From the NCBI RefSeq assembly GCF_030268065.1, contig NZ_BSDD01000006.1, positions 1 to 64,000 of the forward strand: a stretch of DNA of 64,000 bases, in the 5' to 3' direction. This document shows, in pieces, positions 8,118 through 16,671 of this stretch. The first letter of the stretch is position 1. Each line of letters opens with the position of its first letter. A model generated the notes under the pieces. The model did not search any database, was not told the DNA's origin, and saw nothing but the letters and a program-made list of their open reading frames with translations. The DNA is from Geothrix rubra (GTDB taxonomy: Bacteria > Acidobacteriota > Holophagae > Holophagales > Holophagaceae). The position numbers and the translations under genes were made by a program.

Positions 8118-9330
8118 GCCCCGCCGCCTCCCCGACGATCGCCCAGCGGATGCGGGCGGGATCGAGCCAGCGCCCCAGGGCGCCGTTCAGGGCCCCAGGG
8201 GTTGCCGCCCCCACGGCCCAGGACCGGGGCGCGAGGCCATCCGCCTCCTGGAGGTCCCCGTCCAGCATGGCCTCGGGGTGCAGGGGCCGGACCCGCTGGG
8301 CCTCCGCCCAGGCCGTGCGGGCGCGGTCCAGGTCCGCCGCGGTGAAGCCGCGCCCGGCCAGGGCCGCCAGCCGATCCCGGAGGGCCGCCAGGGCGGCATC
8401 CGCCTGCTGGCCCGGGGCCCGGAGGGTGAACCGGAGGGTTCCGCCGGGCGAGTCGGGGGCGAGCAGGTCGGCCAGGCGCGGGTCGTTCCGCAGCAGCAGC
8501 AGGACCAGGTCCCGGAGGGACGGATCCAGATCCGCCGGCGGAGGGACGGCCGCCTCGACGCGCAGGGGCTCGCCCGGAGCCGGGATCCGCACGGGGGGGG
8601 GCGCGGCGGGGGCCGCGGGGACCGGCGGCTCCGGGGCGAGGGGCGCCCCGGTCCAGGTGCCCAGGCTGAGGAGGACGAGGGCCTTCGCCTGCTCCAGACC
8701 CAGGTCCCCCTCCAGGACGAGCAGGGCCCGCTCCGGGCGCAGCACCCGCCGGAGGAACGTCTCCAGGTCCGCGAAGGTGAGCTGGCCCAGCCCCTGTTCC
8801 GTGGCCGGGGGCGGCCCGTCCAGGCCCAGGGCGGTTCGCAGCCTGGCGTCCGGCGAGGCCAGCGCCGCCTCCTGGTCCCGCCAGCAGGCCAGGCGTTCCG
8901 GTTCGAGGGTGGCGGGATCCAGCACCGGGCGGAGGACCCGGTTCGCGAGGAGGCCCAGGGCCCGGTCCTGGTCCCGGCTCCGGGAGACCAGCTCCCAGGT
9001 GAGGGCCCCGGCGGAGAGGGTCCGCGTGAGCCGGATCCCGCCCTCGTCCAGGGCCCGGTCGAAGGCCGCAGGGCTGAGCTGGCCGGCCTCCCCCCGGTCC
9101 ATCATCCGGAGGGCGAGGTCCGCCAGCCCTTCCTTGCCAGGAGGCAGGTCGCCGGGCCGCAGGGCCAGCCGCAGGCGGGCCCGGAACAGGAGGCGGCCCT
9201 GGTCCTCCCGGAGCATGACCCGGAGCCCTCCGGGGAGGGTGAAGGTCCGGGGAGGCGCCTGGGCCGCAAGGCGGGGCGCTCCGGTCAGGAGGAGGACGGC
9301 CGCCAGGGCCATCGGCCGGGAGGGCCTCAT
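8107..9330 (-). CDS. M16-like (insulinase family) protein without zinc motif, second of pair
   Basis: Exported protein of 407 residues with a signal peptide (ALAAVLLLTGAPRLAAQ) and the M16 layout: an N-terminal LPGGLRVMLREDQGRLLFRARLRL strand region, a GKEGLADLALRMM helix and a C-terminal half with FTLRAPGQQADAALAALRDRLA. The catalytic HXXEH expected in the GLADLALRMM position is absent, so it is predicted inactive as a protease. Its ATG overlaps the stop of the upstream M16-like gene by 4 bp (9327-9330), showing translational coupling. M16 proteins often work as pairs with one inactive member, but here both members lack the motif. Confidence 0.8.
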   Translation of the reverse strand: MRPSRPMALAAVLLLTGAPRLAAQAPPRTFTLPGGLRVMLREDQGRLLFRARLRLALRPGDLPPGKEGLADLALRMMDRGEAGQLSPAAFDRALDEGGIRLTRTLSAGALTWELVSRSRDQDRALGLLANRVLRPVLDPATLEPERLACWRDQEAALASPDARLRTALGLDGPPPATEQGLGQLTFADLETFLRRVLRPERALLVLEGDLGLEQAKALVLLSLGTWTGAPLAPEPPVPAAPAAPPPVRIPAPGEPLRVEAAVPPPADLDPSLRDLVLLLLRNDPRLADLLAPDSPGGTLRFTLRAPGQQADAALAALRDRLAALAGRGFTAADLDRARTAWAEAQRVRPLHPEAMLDGDLQEADGLAPRSWAVGAATPGALNGALGRWLDPARIRWAIVGEAAGPRP

Positions 9331-10994
9331 TTCGCGACCGGGGGGAGCTGGGCCGTCAGCAGCTTGAGGGTGCGTCGGCGCTCCTCCAGGGGCAGCATGC
9401 GGAGCTGGCGGAGGCCCTCCGCCACCAGCCGCTCCCGCTGGCCGGGGTCCTCGATGCGGCGGGCCGCGAGGGTTCGGAGCGTCTGGGCCATCTCGGCCTC
9501 CAGGGGATCCTGTCCCGCCAGGAAGGCGGGCTCGATGAGGGCGGTGGTGCGATGGGCGGGCTGGAGCCAGGTCTGGACCGCGGCCTGAACCGCCTCGGGC
9601 TCCAGGGTCCGGAGCCGCTGGGCTTCGGAGTAGAAGGACCGCCAGTCGCCGGATTCCGTCCAGGCCCGACCGAGGGCGCGGGCCAGGCGGCCAGGGGTGT
9701 CCTCGGCCAAGAGCTGTTCGGTGTCCAGCTCCGCCTCGGCCCGCTCCCACTCCTCGGGGCTGAGGGCCTCCTGCTGGAAACGGAGGAGCTCCGAGTGGAG
9801 GGCGCCCTCCAGCTCGGCCAGGCTGTGGCCCTCCGCGGGCCAGAGGTCGATGGTCAGCAGGCCCGGCTCCCGGGCACCGGGTTCGTCCATCCGGATCGCC
9901 ACCCGGGTGGCGAGGCCCTTCTGCTGGACGAGCCGGACCGCCAGCCGCCCCGTGCGGCCACCGTCGAGGAGCTGGGCGGCCATCCGGAGGGCCAGGTGGT
10001 CCGGCTGGTTCCGGGCCGGGATCCGCCAGCCCACCAGCAGGCGCGAGGTCCCCCCAAGGGCCGCCTGGATGCGCCGGTCGCCCAGGTCGGAACGGAGGCC
10101 GGGGAGGACGGGGTCCTCGGCGGCCTCCGGGGCGGGCAGGGCACCCAGGGTGCGCGTGAGGATCGGGAGGGCGGTCTCCACGCCCACGCCCCCCACGAGC
10201 ACGATGGTGAGGCGGTCCGGACCGCAGGCCCGGCGCGCGTAGGCCCGCAGGTCGGACCACCGGATGGCCTCGAGGCCGGGGATGTGGTCCACCAGGTTCC
10301 GTCCGTAGGGATGCCCCGGCAGGGCGGCGCCGCGGAGCAGCGCGAGCCCCTGGTCCTGGCCCGACCGGAGGTCCGCGATGAGCGCGGTCCGGGCCTCGAA
10401 GAACCGGCTGAGCTGGAGGCGCGCCAGACGGCGCGTCTCGGTGCGGGCCCAGAGCTCCAGATCCGCCACCGGCAGTTCCGTATCCGCCACCAGGGCATCG
10501 GCCTCGGCGGCGGCGGACTGCCGGCCTCCCGCGCGGGCGTAGACATCCGAGAGAGGTTCGGAGGACTGGAGGGCCGCGACCCGCTGCTGCAGGGCCTGGA
10601 GACCCGCCTCCAGGCCGGCGGCCTGGGAGGGGGCCGACGGATCCGCCTTGAGGCGGAGGCGCTCCAGGCGGAGGGATTCCTGCAGGCCCTCCTCCTGCTT
10701 CAGCAGGGCCTCCAGGGGCGTGGCGGCATCCCCATCCGGCACATCCTCCGGCCAGGTGTGCCCGTAGAGGGCCCGGGCCAGCAGGTCCGTGGCGCCCGCC
10801 AGGTTGGTCGGCTCCTCGGTCCGCCCGCCCCGGAACACCAGGGTGGCATGGAAGGCGGGCAGGCCCGGGCGTTCCACCACCAGCAGCCGGGCCCCGTTGG
10901 GCAGGCGCCGCTCCTGGACCTCGGCTGCACCGGGGGTCTGGCCCCGGAGGGGCGCCAGGACGAGGAGGGCGAGGAGCGGGGCGAGGGGACGCAT
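9327..10994 (-). CDS. M16-like (insulinase family) protein without zinc motif, first of pair
   Basis: Exported protein of 555 residues. A short signal peptide (LAPLLALLVLAPLRGQ) leads into the typical LPNGARLLVVERPGLPAFHATLVFRGG core. At the active-site helix the sequence is NLAGATDLLARALYGHT, where a functional enzyme would have HXXEH. A coiled-coil-like insert of about 60 residues follows (residues about 90-150). The C-terminal half keeps the substrate-chamber segments (LLVGWRIPARNQPDHLALRMAAQLLDGG). It is predicted to be a non-catalytic chamber protein, translated with the downstream partner. Confidence 0.82.
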   Translation of the reverse strand: MRPLAPLLALLVLAPLRGQTPGAAEVQERRLPNGARLLVVERPGLPAFHATLVFRGGRTEEPTNLAGATDLLARALYGHTWPEDVPDGDAATPLEALLKQEEGLQESLRLERLRLKADPSAPSQAAGLEAGLQALQQRVAALQSSEPLSDVYARAGGRQSAAAEADALVADTELPVADLELWARTETRRLARLQLSRFFEARTALIADLRSGQDQGLALLRGAALPGHPYGRNLVDHIPGLEAIRWSDLRAYARRACGPDRLTIVLVGGVGVETALPILTRTLGALPAPEAAEDPVLPGLRSDLGDRRIQAALGGTSRLLVGWRIPARNQPDHLALRMAAQLLDGGRTGRLAVRLVQQKGLATRVAIRMDEPGAREPGLLTIDLWPAEGHSLAELEGALHSELLRFQQEALSPEEWERAEAELDTEQLLAEDTPGRLARALGRAWTESGDWRSFYSEAQRLRTLEPEAVQAAVQTWLQPAHRTTALIEPAFLAGQDPLEAEMAQTLRTLAARRIEDPGQRERLVAEGLRQLRMLPLEERRRTLKLLTAQLPPVAK

Positions 10995-11026
10995 GGCCCC
11001 CCCAGGGTAGCCGTTTCCGGAAGCCC

Positions 11027-11932
11027 TCAGCGGATGCGGATGGAGCCGTTGGTGGTCTCCAGGCGGATCTGCTGGGTCCTGCCGGGCACCTTCAGGTGGG
11101 CGCTGTGCTTCGAGGTCTCGATGGACTGGGCGCCGGGGACGCTGATGTCCAGGGACCCGTTGGCGTTCTCCGCCAGGATGTCCCCGGTGGCCTTGCCCAG
11201 GTCCACCTCGATGCTGCCGTTGGTGGTCTCCAGGTGGATGCCCTCCCCCCAGCCGTCCAGGTTGCGGGCCCGGATGGACCCATTGGTGGTCTCCATGCGG
11301 ATGCCGCCGGCGATGTCCGCGAGGAGGATGCGGCCGTTGGTGGTCCCGCCCTTGATGCGGGCGAACAGCTGGGAGGCGTCGATGGTGCCATTGGTGGTGT
11401 CGGTCTCGACCTCGCCCTTCACGTTCCGCACGACGATGCCGCCGTTGGTGGCCTCACAGCGGGCGTAGCCCTCGAGGTTCTCGGCCTGGACATTGCCGTT
11501 GGTGGTCCGGAAGTAGCCGAGCACCTTCCGCGGGACCTGCAGGACCATCTCGCAGCGGGGACTGATGTAGAACCCGAAACTCCAGGAGGGCTGCTGGAAG
11601 ACGGCCTCGATGTCGAGGTCCGCGCCCTTGTGCTGGACCACCAGCTCCACCCGGCGCTTCCCGCTGTCGCGGATGGTGGCGGTGAGCTGCACCTGCTCCC
11701 GGTCCCAGCCGGTGACGTAGATGGCGCCATTGCGGTTCTTCACCCAGAGCTTGGACCCGTAGGCCAGGGGCTCGGTGCGGGTCTCGGTGCGGCCATCGGA
11801 GGGCACGTCCACGCCGAAGGAGGGGGCCGGAGGCGCCGGCGGAGCCGGGGGCGGGGGCGGCGGGGGAGGTGCCTGGGCCAGCAGGGCACTGCCGACCAGC
11901 AACAGGGGCAACAGGCGACGGCGGGCGTTCAT
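11027..11932 (-). CDS. DUF4097 family beta-solenoid protein, paralog 1
   Basis: Exported protein of 301 residues: signal peptide, a proline-rich linker (PPPPPPPPAPPAPPAP), then an N-terminal strand domain with LAYGSKLWVKNRNGAIYVTGWDREQVQL. At least seven repeats of about 20-25 residues follow, each carrying TTNG or a variant (FRTTNGNV, CEATNGGI, TDTTNGTI, GTTNGRI, METTNGSI, LETTNGSI). This is the DUF4097 pattern, expected to form a right-handed stack of strands. A paralog lies at 25208. Function is unknown; envelope or surface location is likely. GGAG lies seven bases before the ATG. Confidence 0.82.
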   Translation of the reverse strand: MNARRRLLPLLLVGSALLAQAPPPPPPPPAPPAPPAPSFGVDVPSDGRTETRTEPLAYGSKLWVKNRNGAIYVTGWDREQVQLTATIRDSGKRRVELVVQHKGADLDIEAVFQQPSWSFGFYISPRCEMVLQVPRKVLGYFRTTNGNVQAENLEGYARCEATNGGIVVRNVKGEVETDTTNGTIDASQLFARIKGGTTNGRILLADIAGGIRMETTNGSIRARNLDGWGEGIHLETTNGSIEVDLGKATGDILAENANGSLDISVPGAQSIETSKHSAHLKVPGRTQQIRLETTNGSIRIR

Positions 11933-12039
11933 GGGCCACTCCGATGGGAAGAAAGATCCAGGGCGGGCCTGGGATGCCAAGTACACGCTCAAAGGGGAAA
12001 GCCGTTTAGTTATACCCTGGAAGGTCCCTGGAGCCATCC

Positions 12040-13212
12040 ATGTCCGTCTACATCCTGTCCGCGACCCGCACCGCCGTCGGTTCCTTCGGGGGCGCCCTCA
12101 AGCCCCTCAACGCCGTCCAGCTGGGCGCCCTGGCGCTGACCGAGGCCATGGCCCGGGCGGGGGTGGCCCCGGGCCAGATCGGCGACGTGGTCCTGGGGAA
12201 CGTCCTCCAGGCCGGCAGCGGCCAGAACGTGGCCCGCCTGGCGGCCCTCAAGGCGGGCCTGCCCCACGCCGTGCCCGCCCACACCCCGAACCAGGTGTGC
12301 GGCTCGGGCCTCAAGGCCGTGGCCCTGGGCGCGCAGTCCATCCAGATGGGGGATGCCGACCTGGTGCTGGCCGGCGGCACCGAGAGCATGTCCAACGCCC
12401 CCTACCTGCTGCCCAGCGCCCGCTGGGGCGCCCGCATGGGCCACGCCCAGCTCCTGGACAGCATGATCCAGGACGGCCTCTGGTGCGGCCACGGGGACAC
12501 CCACATGGGCATCACCGCGGAGAACGTGGCCGCCAAGCACGGGATCACCCGCGAGGCCCAGGACGCCTTCGCCCTCCAGAGCCAGACGAAGGCCACCGCC
12601 GCCCAGGCCGCCGGCGCCTTCGACCGCGAGGTCTTCACCGTGACCCTGGCCGGCAAGAAGGGCGACGTGGCCTTCAACCGGGACGAGTACATCAAGACCG
12701 ACGCCTCCGCCGAGGGCCTGGCCAAGCTCAGGCCCGCGTTCCGGAAGGACGGCACCGTGACCGCCGGCAACGCCAGCGGCATCAACGATGGCGCCGCCGC
12801 GCTGGTGCTGGCGGCCGAAACCGCCACGAAGGCCCACAGGCCCATCGCCCGCATCCTCGGGTTCGCCCAGGCCGGCGTGGATCCCGCGCTCATGGGCCTG
12901 GGGCCCGTCCCCGCCATCCGGAAGCTGCTGCAGAAGACCGGCGTGAAGCTGGCCGACATCGACCTCTTCGAGCTGAACGAGGCCTTTGCCGCTCAGAGCC
13001 TGGGCGTGCTGGCGGAGCTGTCGGAGATCGACCCCGCGAAGGTGAACCTGCGCGGCGGGGCCATCGCCCTGGGCCATCCCATCGGCGCCAGCGGCACCCG
13101 CATCCTCGTCACCCTGCTGCACCTGCTCCAGGACCAGGACAAGAAGCTCGGCCTCGCCGCCCTCTGCGTCGGCGGCGGCCAGGGGGTGGCCATGCTGGTG
13201 GAAAGGATCTAA
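12040..13212 (+). CDS. acetyl-CoA acetyltransferase (thiolase)
   Basis: Degradative or biosynthetic thiolase of 390 residues, catalysing acetoacetyl-CoA formation or cleavage. The nucleophilic Cys lies at about residue 87 ([11 protein letters not shown]), the His loop is GHPIGASG and the second Cys is in CVGGGQG; NEAFA is also present. The length is standard for the family. It is divergent from the DUF4097 gene, with about 107 bp between them. It fits with the crotonase at 21341 and the epimerase at 55903 as part of acyl-CoA metabolism, although they are not clustered. Confidence 0.95.
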   Translation: MSVYILSATRTAVGSFGGALKPLNAVQLGALALTEAMARAGVAPGQIGDVVLGNVLQAGSGQNVARLAALKAGLPHAVPAHTPNQVCGSGLKAVALGAQSIQMGDADLVLAGGTESMSNAPYLLPSARWGARMGHAQLLDSMIQDGLWCGHGDTHMGITAENVAAKHGITREAQDAFALQSQTKATAAQAAGAFDREVFTVTLAGKKGDVAFNRDEYIKTDASAEGLAKLRPAFRKDGTVTAGNASGINDGAAALVLAAETATKAHRPIARILGFAQAGVDPALMGLGPVPAIRKLLQKTGVKLADIDLFELNEAFAAQSLGVLAELSEIDPAKVNLRGGAIALGHPIGASGTRILVTLLHLLQDQDKKLGLAALCVGGGQGVAMLVERI

Positions 13213-13218
13213 AGACGG

Positions 13219-13291
13219 AACCGCGAAGGACGCGAATGGGCGCGAATAGGAAGTGGCATTCATTCGCGTCCATTCGCGAAATTCGCGGTTA
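13219..13291. repeat. imperfect palindromic intergenic element A
   Basis: The segment starting at 13219 (AACCGCGAAGGACGCGAA...) recurs as an imperfect inverted copy ending at 13292 (...TTCGCGAAATTCGCGGTT), giving arms of about 30 bp built of repeated GCGAAT/ATTCGC words. A T run (13294-13299) follows, so the RNA could end transcription after the thiolase gene. The element reaches to within ten bases of the ftsE start codon. Similar GCGAA-rich palindromes are dispersed in many bacterial genomes. Confidence 0.75.
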
Positions 13292-13300
13292 AATTTTTTC

Positions 13301-13987
<687 letters not shown>

Positions 13988-13992
13988 TGGAA

Positions 13993-14069
13993 GTTGGCAG
14001 TGGGCGGTAGGCGGTTGGCAGTAGGCTGAAGGACCGCACGCCGCCAACCGCCATCTGCCCACTGCCAAC
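13993..14069. repeat. imperfect palindromic intergenic element B
   Basis: The stretch GTTGGCAGTGGGCGGTAGG beginning at 13993 recurs inverted at 14042-14069 (CCGCCATCTGCCCACTGCCAAC), giving arms of about 27 bp. The repeated GGCAGT/ACTGCC words continue a little beyond. It fills most of the 113-bp gap between ftsE and engB. It differs in sequence from element A on the other side of ftsE. Confidence 0.75.
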
Positions 14070-14100
14070 TGCCACCTGCCCACTCCAGAACCGGATCCCC

Positions 14101-14688
14101 ATGGCCCAGCCCCTCACCGATGCCCGCTTCGTCACCTCCGCCTCCGATGTGCGGACGCTGGGCGTGTGCCACGCGGAGGTGGCCTTCGTGGGGCGCAGCA
14201 ACGTGGGGAAGTCCTCCCTGCTGAACGCCCTGGCCAACCAGAAGCAGCTGGCGCGGGTGTCGAAGACGCCGGGTCGCACGCGGCTCATCAACGTGTTCCT
14301 CACGGGGCCTGACCGCTGGATCGTCGATCTTCCGGGCTACGGGTTCGCCACGGGGCCCGCCGCGGAGCGGGCCACCTGGCAGCGGATGGTCGAGGGCTAC
14401 CTCACGGGCCGGGCCACCCTGCGCATGGTCTTCGTGCTGGTGGATGCGGAGGTGGGTCCCACGAAGCTGGACCACCAGATGATCGAGTGGCTGCGCGCCG
14501 AGGGGCTGCCCCATCGCATCGTGGCCACCAAGGCCGATCAGGTGAAGCCCAGCCGGGCCCTCAAGCAGCGCAAGGACGTGGCCGCGGACCTGGGCCTGCA
14601 CAGCGCCGACATTGCCTGGGTCAGCGCCGCCAAGGGGAGCGGCATCGCGGAGCTCCGGCGCGAGGTGGCGGACCTGCTGGGGCTATAG
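14101..14688 (+). CDS. engB: ribosome biogenesis GTP-binding protein YihA/YsxC
   Basis: Essential GTPase acting in large-subunit assembly, 195 residues. GTP motifs are all visible: G1 GRSNVGKS, G2/switch region TPGRTRLINVF, G3 DLPGYG, G4 TKADQ and G5 VSAAKG. The length is normal. The region before the ATG is palindromic element B followed by CCAGAACCGGATCCCC, with no clear ribosome site. The 3' end overlaps the convergent VanZ-LpxH gene by 6 bp. Confidence 0.94.
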   Translation: MAQPLTDARFVTSASDVRTLGVCHAEVAFVGRSNVGKSSLLNALANQKQLARVSKTPGRTRLINVFLTGPDRWIVDLPGYGFATGPAAERATWQRMVEGYLTGRATLRMVFVLVDAEVGPTKLDHQMIEWLRAEGLPHRIVATKADQVKPSRALKQRKDVAADLGLHSADIAWVSAAKGSGIAELRREVADLLGL

Positions 14689-15753
14689 CGCCTCCACCTT
14701 GCCACCCCGCCACACCATGAACGCGCCCTCGTGGGCCCAGGGCAGGGCGATGCCGTTGGCCTCCACCTCGTGGGTGTGGAAGTGGCCGGTGAGGAAGGTC
14801 GTTCCGGGGTGGGCCGCGGCGGCGGCCCGGAAGGCTGCCCGGGGAAAGGCCAGCCTGTAGGCGGCATTCGTGGTCCTCATCTTCCGCTCGAGCCAGGAGG
14901 ACACGCGCCGGGCCAGGCGGGCGGGCATGAGTCGGAACAGCAGCCACAGGGGCCCGGAGCGGGACACGAGGTGCCACAGGCGGTACTGCCGGTCGGCCGT
15001 GTTGATGAGGTCGCCGTGCTCCCAGGCGAGGGCTTCCCCCTCCAGCCGGCCACCCATCCCTTCGCCCAGGAGGTCCAAACGGTCGGCATGGCGGTCGAGG
15101 AAGTACTCGCGGTTCCCCAGCCAGAGGCCCACCCAGCGCCCCGCCGCGCGCCGCGCGTCCACCCAGGCGAGGAAGGCCCGCTGGGTTTCGGTCTCCAGGC
15201 CGGGCAGGCCCACCCACACATCGAAGACGTCCCCCAGGAACAGCCAGTCGGCCTCCGGATGGGCCGTGGTGGCGGCCTCCAGCCCGGTCAGGGCACGGCC
15301 CCAGTGGGGGTCGGCCACGAGGACGAGGTCGCGGTCGGGGTGGGGGCGGGCCGGTGTGCCGCGCCGCCACCCGCTCCAGCCGAGCCGCCGCGTGAACACG
15401 AGGGGCAGGTAGGCCACCGCCAGGGCCAGTGCGGCGCCCAGGGTGTCCGCGGCCCAGTCCAGCCCGTCACAGTCGCGTCCGGGCACGAAGCGCTGGTGCC
15501 ACTCGTCCGTGGCGCCGTAGAGGGCCACCAGGGCCACCACGGCGAGGTGGCGCTTGTACATGGGCAGTCCCGGCGAACTGGTGCGCAGGGCCAGGTCCAG
15601 GGTCAGGGCCAGCAGCCCGAAGACGGTGGCGTGGGCCAGCTTGTCCAGGGGAGGGGGAAGCTCGAGCCCACCGGGGTAGTGGGACTGGGCGCTCAGCCAG
15701 AAGATGGCCGCCGCCGCGGCGAGGGGGAGGAGCCAGGAGGGACGGAAGCGCAT
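14683..15753 (-). CDS. fusion of VanZ-like membrane domain and LpxH-type UDP-2,3-diacylglucosamine hydrolase
   Basis: Protein of about 356 residues. The N-terminal 125 or so residues carry three or four membrane segments with VanZ-like features (FWLSAQSHYPG, DKLAHATVFGLLAL, ATDEWHQRFVPGRDCDGLDWAADTLGA). The C-terminal 225 residues are a calcineurin-type phosphoesterase: VADPHWG, GDVFDVW, GNREYF, WEHGD and GHFHTHE. GNR(D/E) rather than GNHD is typical of LpxH, which removes UMP in lipid A synthesis. The fusion would place the hydrolase at the inner membrane. ATG 15753 is used; a TTG at 15816 is an upstream option. Neither has a strong ribosome site. Confidence 0.8.
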   Translation of the reverse strand: MRFRPSWLLPLAAAAAIFWLSAQSHYPGGLELPPPLDKLAHATVFGLLALTLDLALRTSSPGLPMYKRHLAVVALVALYGATDEWHQRFVPGRDCDGLDWAADTLGAALALAVAYLPLVFTRRLGWSGWRRGTPARPHPDRDLVLVADPHWGRALTGLEAATTAHPEADWLFLGDVFDVWVGLPGLETETQRAFLAWVDARRAAGRWVGLWLGNREYFLDRHADRLDLLGEGMGGRLEGEALAWEHGDLINTADRQYRLWHLVSRSGPLWLLFRLMPARLARRVSSWLERKMRTTNAAYRLAFPRAAFRAAAAAHPGTTFLTGHFHTHEVEANGIALPWAHEGAFMVWRGGKVEAL

Positions 15754-15865
15754 GAACCATCGAACCACAGGCCGCGGCCCATGGGCAGATCGTACCCACC
15801 GAATGCTTAACAACAATTAACTTGATCGCCCCAGATGGACGCCGATCATCGGGCTTGGAGATGCC

Positions 15866-16117
15866 ATGCGCCTGTCCCCCCACGACCTCCAGATCCTCGA
15901 CCTCGCCGCCATCAGCCCCGAGGGGAGGATCGGGTTCGGGCTCTCCGAGGAGGGGACCCTCCAGTTCCTGCCCGCCGGTCGCCCAGCCCCCGTGCCGGCG
16001 GGAGACGCGCTCCCCAGGCTGGACGACCTGGGCTACCTGCGTCGCGAAGTGAACCGCTCCTACGTCCTGACGCCCGAAGGCTGGGACGCCGTGAGGGAGG
16101 CGAGGCAGGGCCACTGA
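15866..16117 (+). CDS. small winged-helix-like protein of unknown function
   Basis: Protein of 83 residues. MRLSPHDLQILDLAAIS at the start and DDLGYLRREVNRSYVLTPEGWDAV at the end resemble the recognition helix and wing of a small winged-helix domain, with a GLSEEGTLQFL strand between. A GGAG sequence lies six bases before the ATG. The pattern of codon use matches neighbouring genes. No DNA target or partner is evident; it is isolated between the LpxH fusion and the tRNA genes. Confidence 0.6.
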   Translation: MRLSPHDLQILDLAAISPEGRIGFGLSEEGTLQFLPAGRPAPVPAGDALPRLDDLGYLRREVNRSYVLTPEGWDAVREARQGH

Positions 16118-16130
16118 ACCGGCCTGCCGG

Positions 16131-16216
16131 CGCGCCATCCGTGATTCCGATTCCCCTCGGAACATGAAGAAGGCCCGGCGGGTGCCGGGCCTCGTCTGGT
16201 AGTCCCAAGGGGAATC
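16131..16216. repeat. 86-bp direct repeat, copy 1 (tRNA-Glu 3' end plus terminator duplicate)
   Basis: This copy matches 16347-16432 at 84 of 86 positions. It contains 20 bases of the tRNA-Glu 3' end (CCA, acceptor and part of the T arm, 16197-16216) and the terminator hairpin at 16171-16192, but the rest of the tRNA is missing. The offset between copies is 216 bp. Confidence 0.9.
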
Positions 16217-16346
16217 CCTCCGCGTCACCCCTGCACCTGCGCTTCCGGGGTGACGCTCCGGCCGCACGGCTGGCTGCGCACGGGCCTCCGCCTGCGGCGG
16301 ACCCCGCCGGACAGCCCCCCGGGCTGCCCGGCGCTGGCCCTGCCTG
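16217..16346. repeat. structured core between the two tRNA-Glu 3'-end repeats
   Basis: This 130-bp non-coding stretch is rich in inverted repeats. The strongest is a 10-bp perfect stem, GCGTCACCCC at 16222-16231 with GGGGTGACGC at 16247-16256. Smaller hairpins follow (GGCGG-ACC-CCGCC and CAGCCC-CCC-GGGCTG). No gene is visible. Confidence 0.6.
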
Positions 16347-16432
16347 CGCGCCATCCGTGATTCCGATCCCCCTCGGAACATGAAGAAGGCCCGGCAGGTG
16401 CCGGGCCTCGTCTGGTAGTCCCAAGGGGAATC
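16347..16432. repeat. 86-bp direct repeat, copy 2 (overlaps the intact tRNA-Glu 3' end)
   Basis: This is the native copy; its right 20 bases (16413-16432) are the 3' end of the tRNA-Glu gene. Two substitutions separate it from copy 1, one in the spacer and one in the terminator loop. Confidence 0.9.
16387..16408 (-). terminator. terminator hairpin of the tRNA-Glu transcript
   Basis: A 9-bp perfect stem (AGGCCCGGC with GCCGGGCCT, loop AGGT) lies five bases beyond the tRNA CCA end in the direction of transcription, followed by TCTTC. A duplicate lies at 16171-16192. Confidence 0.75.
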
Positions 16433-16487
16433 GAACCCCTGTTTACGCCGTGAGAGGGCGTCGTCCTAACCGCTAGACGATGGGACC
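16413..16487 (-). tRNA. tRNA-Glu (anticodon CTC)
   Basis: The reverse strand folds into a full cloverleaf of 75 bases: acceptor GGTCCCA with TGGGACT, D arm GTCT...GGAC, anticodon loop CTCTCAC (anticodon CTC), T loop TTCGATT, discriminator A and encoded CCA. It reads leftwards behind tRNA-Gln, and the two are likely co-transcribed. Confidence 0.96.
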
Positions 16488-16504
16488 GCGAACCGAGTTT
16501 TGAT

Positions 16505-16579
16505 TGGTTGGGGAGGAAGGACTCGAACCCTCACCTGACAGAACCAGAATCTGTTGTCCTACCATTAGACCACTCCCCA
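16505..16579 (-). tRNA. tRNA-Gln (anticodon CTG)
   Basis: The reverse strand forms a cloverleaf of 75 bases: acceptor TGGGGAG with CTCCCCA, anticodon stem ACAGA/TCTGT around loop TTCTGGT (anticodon CTG), T arm with GGTTCGAGTCC, discriminator A and encoded CCA. A TTGACG -35-like hexamer lies upstream (right side). Confidence 0.96.
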
Positions 16580-16671
16580 ACGAGTGGAAGAATCAATGTA
16601 ACAGGTACACGTCAAAAGACAAGGGGGGTTCCTCCCATGTAGGGTGGGGATCACTCGGCAGAGGGGCTTCC

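Noticed and set aside
9331-10260. In-frame extension of the second M16-like gene far upstream
   Set aside because: The extra sequence is Pro/Arg-rich and lies opposite the reading frame of the first M16-like gene; the signal peptide and 4-bp overlap fix the start at 9330.
13253-13300. Upstream GTG start for the FtsE-like protein
   Set aside because: AGGAA lies directly against the GTG with no spacing, and the added residues come from the palindromic element and are not part of the FtsE family.
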